Shown here: positions 56,912 to 64,000 of the stretch, in pieces
Numbering within the stretch: the stretch's first letter is position 1
Layout of the letters: each line of letters starts with the position of its first letter
Assembly: GCA_014529385.2 (NCBI GenBank)
Contig: CM043944.1
Location: 71,378,884 to 71,442,883, forward strand
Direction: 5' to 3'
Length of the DNA: 64,000 nucleotides
Source: Adiantum capillus-veneris
Taxonomy: Eukaryota > Streptophyta > Polypodiopsida > Polypodiales > Pteridaceae
The notes under the pieces: generated by a model
Told to the model about the DNA's origin: nothing
Seen by the model: the letters and a program-made list of their open reading frames with translations, nothing else
Databases searched by the model: none
Program-made: the position numbers and the translations under genes

Positions 56912-57205
56912 GATGGAGGCAAAAGATTGTACTTCTTCTTCTTCATTGACTCAAGATAAGCTGTCTACAAAACATAAGGGAAAATACAACATAAAAGGGG
57001 AACTAGTACAACGGTCTAGTATGAACCGCTAGTGAATGAGGTGAGTAGATAAGTGTTTAATCACTTCGTTAGGTAAACTAGCTCGGTGTAGTACAGTTGT
57101 AGTATCATTGGCAAAGATATGTGTATCCACCAAGGCGCGCTAGTGATGATGACTGTCGGTGGTAGGCATCCAGGAGTCGTACATGTTGAGCTTGACATCT
57201 CAACA
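56825..57205 (-). repeat. 5' LTR of copia(-)
   Basis: On the minus strand it runs TGTTGAGATGTC to CTCTTGACA, 381 bp, with an AC/GT tract at 56865-56909. It pairs with 12302-12660. Confidence 0.88.
56865..56909. repeat. (AC)n microsatellite in the copia(-) 5' LTR
   Basis: About 45 bp of AC repeats, at the same LTR position as the shorter tract at 12336-12360. Confidence 0.97.
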
Positions 57206-57950
57206 CTTAGGGGCTGCATGGTGCAGAATATGAAAGAATCCAAGGAGAGGACATGAGCATTCATTAGCGCATCATGGACAAAGATGTATTGATTGTGCAA
57301 TCACAAGATCGAATAAGAATTCTAGACAAGTGAAGGATCTTAAGAATATAACCAAAACTCTAAATATGCACCTTAGAGAGGCCAATAGACCATCCTTTGT
57401 CCAAGAGCAACCTCTAATAGGAGCTAATGTGTGTCCTACATGCACTCATGCACATTCAATTGTGGGTTCACAACCCTCACTCTTACATTCCGATGTAGTG
57501 CCTATCACTATCATTCTAGTGTTGTTAAAGTGGCACTACCAACACAAACAATCATGCATGCTCCCATTATTTCCCATGGTGCAAAGAGGCCTACGACTCA
57601 ACAACGTCTCTACATTTGGCTTCGACATCTTTTCAATTTGTGGGATCATATTTCACCTCTTTCACATAGCCACCCTCATCACATTATGGTTCTCTTTTCT
57701 TTGGTTTTCTAGGCTATCAACTACTTGCACCTATTGCCTATTCTCCACCTGCTGCTCATGGGGCATGAGTGCCTTATCATATGTACCCATGTCCAAGCTT
57801 TGGCCCCTATCTTTCTCCATATACATCCATCCCCATACCTACCTTTCCATCGGTCCCCACCATCATCTGAGAATCAATAGTTCGGTGGTTTTTTCACTAT
57901 TTTTCAATGAACATATCACCACTTTGACTTGTAGAGTTAGCAATTAGCTA
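57206..57950 (+). pseudogene. Continuation of the oldest retroelement's gag region
   Basis: Once one target copy is removed, the frame left at 12,301 continues here as a charged helical segment (AEYERIQGEDMSIH, then DKDVLIVQSQDRIRILDK) with occasional stops. Further open stretches to about 57,950 have no domain I recognise. The continuity across the 45-kb insertion is the evidence that this belongs with 11,448-12,301. Confidence 0.45.
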
Positions 57951-59130
57951 TACCACCACTCTCTAGGGTGGTGAGTGGTCTTGTGGCATGCAACTAGTAG
58001 TAGGCTACAATGTCACAAGACATGGACTGTAGCTATAGCTAGTCTTGGGTTCACACTAGGTGGACTCTCGCGTGATAGTGACATCTGATAGACAGAGGGA
58101 GTTTTGGTCGAGAGTGCACCGTGGCCAGTTCACCGCCACCATAGTTCGGAGATAGGTGTAGCTGCATTGTCAGACATATTTGTGTTAGTCATTGGCTACC
58201 CTTTAGGTTTAATACATATGCTCAATTGGTGTTTGGAGAGATTCATGTGACATATGAGTCAATTGAGTTTAGAGTCTTTTGTCCTTATTTTAGCACTTGC
58301 GCACTCTCTCTGCACACTTGGAGCCTCAACACCCATGTTGTACCTTTGAGTCCTAGGCTTGGAGTTGAGTATGCTACCAGCCACAGTTTGTACTAGTTCT
58401 TTTAGTATAGTCAGGCTTCCATTGGTTTTGGAGTTTGTTGTTGTGTCATGCTAAGTATAGTCTTGCTTTGTATCATATTGCTCTACAGTGTTTGTTCTAT
58501 GTTTGGAGTGATATTTCTTGCATATTGTAGTGAGGAGCACCCAAAATAGAGAGCACGCCATATATTTCTTGCTACGAAATCTACAAACCACAATCGAAGG
58601 TGGTGGAGTGCTCAATGGAGTGGAACAGATCTATCTACTTACGGGCTTCACGACTAGCTAGAGAGAGAAATGGTGGTAGAAAAATATGCACATAAGGATG
58701 TGACTATGAAAATAAGGAAAAATCTCACGATGCCCTACAAAAAAGGTGTTGTGCAAAATAAATACAATCGCCATTATGTGTAGTAGTTGTACACCATGGT
58801 AGTGCACCCCAACCTCATAAATAGTGATGCCAACATAGACGTGTATGGAGATATGAGCAAGGTTTCACTCTTCCACGGCTTACAAATCATGCAGAAGGGT
58901 AGTGGCAATAGAGTCGTATGCACTCACACCACCTATCGAGCAGGTTTCTGTTCACAAAATTGCTCCAAAATTGGCAATAAAGCAAGAATAGTTCACAAGA
59001 GAGCACATTGGTATTGCTATGTTGCTAAGGTACGTGGTGCTTGCAAGTTGGGAATCGACTTATTTTTATGTCCCCCTTCTATTATAAGTTGCATGGGTAT
59101 CATCACAGAGCTACCACACAACATACACCA
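57951..59130. other. No recognisable gene
   Basis: Short open frames only. An inverted short motif CCACTCTCTAGGGTGGTGAGTGG lies near 57,956, but no coding or element structure could be supported. Confidence 0.45.
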
Positions 59131-59131
59131 C

Positions 59132-59133
<2 letters not shown>

Positions 59134-59210
<77 letters not shown>
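59134..59210. repeat. (GA)n microsatellite
   Basis: An uninterrupted GA tract of about 77 bp. Arg-Glu open frames over it are translation artefacts. Confidence 0.98.
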
Positions 59211-59214
<4 letters not shown>

Positions 59215-59794
59215 AGCGACAAGCAATAGTAGCCAAGAGCCTTGACATGATGGACACAAGCTGAGAGAGCCGGTTGTGCATTGGGGACACAAATTGAATG
59301 ATGAAAAGGGGATGAACATGGCTATCTTTGGACAACACTGTTACACCTCCATGATGTAACCACAATTGAAGGTGTTCACAATTGGCATCATATGCCATGA
59401 TTCCATCCTAGTCGCTCGTTCAATCACCCCCCCATGTTCAAAGAAGATCATAAATTGAGGATGCTTAAGAGAAAAAGCAGAGAGTAGAATTCAGAGAAGT
59501 TAGGGAGAAGCATATAATATGGCTACGTGTCAAGGATCCTTTAGTTTGAAATCTACCTAGCCTATATGGACTTTTCATATAAGAAAAGTTTTGAATGCTT
59601 TCAAATATAACAATATTATACTCTTTGTATGAGATTAGAAGGTAGGAAGATATGACTTTAAAAAATTCCAAGCACAATCAGTCTCTCCCCCCCCCCCCCC
59701 CCCCCTCCTTCTAATTGACACCCTCAATTTTTAGAGGGGATCTACGGTTGAAGATCGGCGCCGCTTGTCGGCGAAGACCACAACCGTTGATCCA

Positions 59795-59960
59795 GGATGT
59801 GAACTTGATGTAAACCAGATGTAAACTAGACGTAAACTCGAACAAATGTGAACTAGTTGTGAACTTGCATGTAAACTAGATGTGAACTCTGCAAAGTATG
59901 TGCACTATAGTATTGTTGCGTAATCTTGATGTGAACCCGAGGTAAACTCGTTGTGAACTA
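59795..59960. repeat. 11-bp minisatellite, unit GATGTRAACTW
   Basis: At least eight copies of GATGTGAACTT/GATGTAAACTA occur, the first four in perfect 11-bp register from 59795, the others loosely spaced. Confidence 0.8.
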
Positions 59961-60027
59961 AGATCGCCGCAAGGCAGATCTACGCAATATGATGCTACTG
60001 TTCTACATGCTTATCAAAACACGTGCA

Positions 60028-60078
60028 ATAGCGTAGTGGTAACGCATTGGTCTTAGGATGGGGAGGTTGTGAGGTCCC
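60028..60078 (+). ncRNA. tRNA-like (SINE-type) pol III promoter segment
   Basis: TAGCGTAGTGG resembles an A box and GGTTGTGAGGTCCC, about 25 bases later, a degraded B box (consensus GGTTCGANTCC). The spacing and the GGTAACGCATTGG linker match the head of plant tRNA-derived SINEs. No tRNA fold is claimed. Confidence 0.5.
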
Positions 60079-60327
60079 AATTTATTTTTTCCTCTTAATG
60101 AATCAACGACCCACAATCAACAATGATCTGAGACCGTGGATCCCCTCTAGGGTGTCAAATAGAGACGTGCCCGCCCCCCCCCCCCCCCCCCCAACAAAGA
60201 AAAAAACACCGCTCCTCACAAATGCGGTGTGGGACTCGGCTCTTAGATCAGGCACAAGGAACCCTTAATTTGAAGATTTCTGTGCAATTTGCTTCTTTTC
60301 GCCGCGACGGAGGAGCACAGGAGGGCG

Positions 60328-61562
60328 ATGGAGGAGCAACAACGAGCAAGGGCAACCCTTGTGCTGGACATGAGGGGAACCCTGATGTCGCAGGTCCATG
60401 GGCGGCAGATGAAGCCGGAGCTGGAGGAGCACGTTGTCAAGGTTGCTGACGGCTCTGCGCTGGTGCTGAAGCGGCCTCATGTGGATCGCTTCCTGAAGCG
60501 AATGGCCGTCTTGTTCGAGGTTATTTCCTTCACCTCCTGCGGCCAACGCATGGCAGACCTGGTTTTGGACGTGCTTGACCCCTCGGGTACGTTTTTCAGC
60601 CGCAGGCTTTACGCAGGGTCTTGCCAACAGTTTGGTGTGAAGGACCTGTCTATGCTGGGTCGCCCCATGTCACGAGTGATTATCATCGACGACTCCTACA
60701 AGAAGTGTGTCCTCAATCCCAATAACTGGGTCCCCATTTCAACTTTCAAGCGGAATCTGGATGACTGTGAGCTCCTGGTGCTCATGCCACTCCTGGAGCG
60801 GCTTGCAGAAGTCGAGGACGTGAGTCCTTTGATCAGGGACTCTTTTGGAGACCATGTGGAGGCTCTCAAGCAGCTATCTTTAACCAATCAGGAGGAGCAA
60901 GTCGAAGAATTGAATAAGAAAATGAAAGGTCACCAAATAGAAGGAAGTGGAAGGATCAATGCACTGGGAAGACTACTGACGAAGATTCTTAGGCACAGAG
61001 CCATTGACCTTGGCTTGGAGCTTCGCAGCGATGGTTTTTCAAAGTAAGTGACTTGTTGCAACTTGATTTGAAGACAAGATCGAAAGTGCGCCTCAGCTCT
61101 CATACGTTGGCAGATGTGCTCGAAGCTGTGCAGCTCAACACCAAGCAGCGTCTATCTGTGATGGTGGGCAACGATGACGAGCTCTACATACGTGCAAGCC
61201 AGGGACACACAATCACAAGGAGGTGGCTTCCCCAGGCATGCTTAGAGAGATTACATCTGCAGACGAGGTCCCACGGAACGCTCAAGGAAGCTTTGCCCAG
61301 CATTATGCAAGAGGGACTGCGGGCCATGGGCAGGAACCATGTCCACTTTGCGACAGGTTTGCCTGGTGCTGATGTTTCCAGTGGTATAAGGAGCACCTCT
61401 GAAGTCGTAATTTTTCTCAATGTTAAGAAAGCCATCGAGGACAACATGAGGCTCTTAGTTTCGGATAACAATGTTGTGCTAACAGAAGGGTTTGAAGGGC
61501 TCGTGCCTTGCGATTATTTTGAGAAAGTAGTGGAATGGCCGAGCAACAAGCTTCTCTCCTAA
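60328..61562 (+). CDS. FCP1/SCP-like HAD domain fused to a Tpt1/KptA RNA 2'-phosphotransferase, one-base shift inside
   Basis: Residues 1-180 from the ATG at 60328 form a CTD-phosphatase-like HAD domain. Motif I is LVLDMRGTL, with D14 kept but Arg16 where the second Asp (DxDGT) is expected. T69, K105 (VKDLSMLGR) and D121-D122 (IIIDDS) match motifs II-IV. A short linker leads to a Tpt1 domain with the invariant Arg-His (KILRHRAIDLGL, R222-H223), then SDGFSK. The frame stops at TAA 61045, but the -1 frame from 61044 (VSDLLQL) continues the domain with no gap through KQRLSV, YIRASQGHT and SGIRSTSEV to a stop at 61560. All four Tpt1 catalytic residues are therefore present. Known Tpt1 removes the splice-junction 2'-phosphate from tRNA using NAD+. 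No intron is evident. The first half is much more GC-rich than the surroundings. The shift may be a mutation, a sequencing error or programmed. Confidence 0.85.
61041..61050 (+). other. Frame junction in the fusion gene
   Basis: The zero frame reads TCA AAG TAA and the -1 frame reads GTA AGT GAC, sharing the G at 61044. One missing base would explain it. The sequence also contains GTAAGT, a splice-donor match, but the coding similarity continues at once, which argues against an intron. Confidence 0.7.
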
Positions 61563-62875
61563 GGAATGGAGCCTTGTAGTGGAGGTTTACCTATCTTCCA
61601 TCAAACGAAGCTGTCAATGTGATAATAGAAATGCAGGCTCTGCATCAATTGATCAATCCATCGTTTATTTTATGTGACATGGACCATAATCCTGTCCACC
61701 CTCAGCATTATCATTTTTGTTGGTAAGTAAAGGTTTTCAAAGTCCTCCCTAGTTAGTGTTCCGGGTTTAGTGTATTTTGAACCGGTTAAAATTGTAAAAT
61801 TCCTGGATAGAATTTGAGCTTGCCTTGAAGAAAGTTTGTGAAATTTTACAAGTTTTAGAATAAATACCAGCAAATGCTTCAAATGTTAACATAATTATCA
61901 GGCATGTCCTTTTTTTCTCTGGTTAGAAAAAATGCTTTTGGTGAGCCCTGGTCCCCCCTTGGATCAGTCCATTAGTGCACTTTTGTGAGTCTCTCTCAAT
62001 TTCAGCCACCCATCTCTGGAAAGATTGTGTCCAACCGATTTTCGGCACTTGTAGTTTCCTCTTGTGAAATGATCCAAACAGGCTGTTCTCCTTGTTCATG
62101 CTCGTATGCATTTGCTCTATGGGTGGCTACATATGTGTATTGGGCTCTGGAAACATGAACCCTACAAGTTCATGTGTGCATGCAAATGGAATCCTACAGG
62201 TTCAGTTGTGCATGCAAATGGAATCCCTGTTGCCCTACAGGTTTCTGTGCCTGTGGATGAGCTGCATGGGTACACATGTGTACAAGTACATGTTAATCGA
62301 AAAACTATTTTGTGGGTATGTTTGAGAGTACTCCAGTGTTTTGGTGTCTTTTGGTGTTTTGCTGTATATGTTGTTATAACCCTCCTTTGATAATAGATTT
62401 GTCCAAAAGAAAACAAAGGGGAAGAAGGGGTGGTGTTTGGCTCTTTGTCCATGACACACTCCCTCTTTCAAGTGAGTCACACTCCCTCTTTCAAGTGAGT
62501 CGTCAATGAGCTACATTTTGTTCGAGTTTGGCATCTCTCGACAGTTGTCCAGTCAACATGCGGCTGGATGCTTGAGTGGTTCACAGTGGTCGAACACTGC
62601 TCATGCATCCATCCAGATATCTTTCACACACATTGCCTTGTCTAGGGGCGTAACACTTTTAAATAGCTTCTAGGGACATGATAGGGAGTGGGGTGTTTGA
62701 GGCAGTCAATTTCTGATCTTTGCCTTGTATAGCCTTGTTTAGTCCAAGATTGGGTCTCTCTACAGTGTTTAGTCTTTATAGTTTTTTAGACTTAGGCAAC
62801 CCTAGGATATTTTTTCCTAGCAATGGCACTTTTTTTTCTTGGAGCCATAGGGGTTGTTTTAGCCCTTTTCTCATA
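61563..62875. other. 3' flank of the fusion gene, no further gene
   Basis: AATAAA at about 61,860 may be a polyadenylation signal. A short direct repeat (CACTCCCTCTTTCAAGTGAGT) lies at about 62,457-62,500. No convincing open frame was found. Confidence 0.45.
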
Positions 62876-62883
62876 TCCCGTCC

Positions 62884-62901
62884 TCCCCCCCCCCCCCCCC
62901 C
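62884..62901. repeat. Poly-C run
   Basis: A C homopolymer of about 18. Similar C-runs lie at about 59,691-59,705 and 60,174-60,192. Lengths may be unreliable. Confidence 0.85.
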
Positions 62902-63299
62902 TTCCAAAAATTTAAAAAAAAAACCATGTTGGGCGGCCATGTTGAGGAAGGGTAGGGGGAGGCTTCTAGGGTGTGTGCTCAACGTGGTAGGGCATCCCCT
63001 TGGGACAACCCTAATGTGATGGGATGGGTAGTCCCTAGTGTTTTTGGGGCATCTTGTCGTCTTGTTACTAATTTTGTACAGGCCTTCCACAATAACAGAG
63101 GTAGAGGGTGTGGTGCTAATGAAGGAGGTGATTGTGACATGGAAACCAGAATTACCGCAACCTATAGATGTTTGAGAGGAAGTTTCCACGGTAGACTAGT
63201 GAAAGAGATCGAGGCAAAATTAATGTGTTAAAAGAGGTCGAGGAAGTTTTTGCAGAAATAATGTTCCGAATAATGGTAGGCGTGTTATCAAGAACCTTT

Positions 63300-64000
63300 G
63301 AGTGTGATTGTTTACAATGAAGGCAACAAAACAATTATTTAGGTACTATCACGGATGTCGATAAGCCAAAAAGACTATATTATGTAGCCCATGATGAACA
63401 CTGTGTGTCCAAATGTTTTAGATGGGGTGATAATGTATGGTATGTGGATTCAGATGCATTGAATCACATGATAGCCATGGTAAATGATTCTAGGACTTGC
63501 AATCTTTGGTAAAAGTGGATAATTGCAATAAAAAATTACAACAGTAACCTCTAAAGAAATCGTCCCTTTGGCCAAAAGGACCTCTGTCTAAATTTCAAAC
63601 TAATAGAAGATCCTACCTCAAATGAGATGCTCTAACTGAGAAAATTTTATTGCTCCTAATCTTAAATCAATTACTTTTGGAAATCGGAATGCTTATGAAT
63701 TGGTGCAAATCAACAATTAGTTTTGGCCATGACACATAAATTTTTTTGGCGCCATTTGTCCAAGTCTATGGGTACATTTACTCTCCACAAGTAGAGTCAA
63801 TCCAAAAGTGGTGACGTTCTTCATAAAAGAAGAAGAGCCTAGTGTGGAGTGTCTTAATGATCTTAACATGATTCCTCAATTGATGACTCCACACTCTATG
63901 ACCAAAGATGTCTACATAAAATTTGAGATGTCGTCCCTCTTAAAACTCTTTGCTCATATGGTTGTATGACCCCTTTAAGTGAATAGCCATAGGTGATCCT
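63300..64000 (+). pseudogene. Decayed copia-like gag/protease fragment
   Basis: Near 63,435 the plus strand reads VWYVDSDALNHM, close to the copia protease box W-Y-x-D-S-G-A-S-x-H-M with the catalytic Gly replaced by Asp. The rest is broken by stops and no integrase or LTR is visible before the window ends. Support rests on one motif and its spacing. Confidence 0.4.

Larger units (their letters stand above)
12302..57205 (-). mobile_element. Ty1/copia element, copia(-), expanded to 45 kb by nested insertions
   Basis: LTRs at 12302-12660 and 56825-57205 share sequence throughout, including an (AC)n tract at the same place. They are flanked by CTCAG (12297-12301) and CTTAG (57206-57210), target duplications differing by one transition. 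Copia coding fragments occur between them in correct minus-strand order. These are gag 56,377-55,699; zinc knuckle, protease and integrase 43,600-42,219; integrase end 28,870-28,558; RT/RNase H 19,314-17,708; and RNase H end 12,790-12,663. Each gap is filled by another element. The summed native sequence is about 5 kb, normal for copia. Confidence 0.85.
59715..60158. mobile_element. Small inverted-repeat element (MITE-like), 444 bp
   Basis: TTGACACCCT at 59715-59724 is mirrored by AGGGTGTCAA at 60149-60158. The similarity continues inward through AGAGGGGATCYACGGT on both arms; the left arm carries an extra 8-9 bases. Between the arms are an 11-bp minisatellite and a tRNA-like segment. No target duplication was seen, and long C-runs lie just outside both ends. 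It is probably non-autonomous. Confidence 0.65.

Noticed and set aside
57330-57947. 205-codon open frame as a host gene
   Set aside because: It has no domain, an odd His/Cys/Phe-rich composition, and lies in the continuation of the oldest retroelement.
57956-57978. Short palindrome as an attachment site or terminator
   Set aside because: It is an isolated inverted motif with no associated element or repeat copy.
59017-59319. Open frames of Arg-Glu or Ser-Leu repeats across the GA tract
   Set aside because: They are translations of a dinucleotide repeat and have no protein evidence.
60028-60078. A functional tRNA gene
   Set aside because: The B box is degraded and no complete cloverleaf can be drawn; a SINE-type head fits better.
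60265-60627. Minus-strand 120-codon open frame opposite the fusion gene
   Set aside because: It mirrors the GC-rich coding frame on the plus strand, where clear domain motifs lie.
61044-61049. GTAAGT as a splice donor in the fusion gene
   Set aside because: The conserved Tpt1 sequence continues immediately in the -1 frame, leaving no room for an intron.

Overview
The window is plant nuclear DNA made almost entirely of nested transposable elements. The evidence is Ty1/copia elements with initiator-tRNA-Met primer sites, Ty3/gypsy chromovirus and fungal-like gypsy pol genes, an L1-type plant LINE with a CCHC ORF1, long AT-rich and dinucleotide repeats, and GT-AG introns. A land plant with a large genome is suggested; a fern, lycophyte or bryophyte is possible, but nothing here fixes the species. 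Only one conventional gene is visible, near the right end.

Layout. 1-3.2 kb: the 5' part of a minus-strand LTR element with a ~150-bp AT-rich tandem array. 3.3-8.4 kb: a decayed plus-strand copia element. 9.6-11.4 kb: a minus-strand LTR and non-autonomous internal region. 11.5-12.3 kb: the start of a plus-strand retroelement whose gag frame resumes at 57.2 kb.

From 12,302 to 57,205 everything lies inside one minus-strand copia element. Its two LTRs and near-identical target duplications (CTCAG/CTTAG) are 45 kb apart, and its own coding sequence survives as ordered fragments (LTR, gag, zinc knuckle/protease/integrase, integrase end, RT, RNase H, LTR). The interrupting insertions are a gypsy element (13.9-17.7 kb, minus), a 9.2-kb segment bounded by a perfect 16-bp inverted repeat (19.3-28.6 kb), a LINE (28.9-42.2 kb, plus) and a three-LTR chromovirus (43.6-55.7 kb, plus). 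The LINE is itself split by an opposite-strand LINE (31.4-37.2 kb) and by a solo LTR (38.9-39.7 kb). The chromovirus is split by a young copia element (49.5-55.1 kb). At least four levels of nesting are resolved, most with matching target-site duplications.

Three items stand out. (1) A probable gene at 60.3-61.6 kb fuses an FCP1/SCP-type HAD phosphatase domain, whose second catalytic Asp is replaced by Arg, to a Tpt1/KptA RNA 2'-phosphotransferase domain; a one-base shift lies inside the Tpt1 part. (2) The inverted-repeat segment carries a spliced minus-strand gene with a divergent histone-H3-fold domain, a possible Ulp1-like cysteine motif and a lysine-rich histone-H1-like tail, next to a degenerate transposase-like gene. 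(3) The chromovirus LTR is packed with heat-shock-element units directly upstream of its TATA box.

Almost all element genes are broken by stops and frameshifts. No tRNA, rRNA or CRISPR was found.
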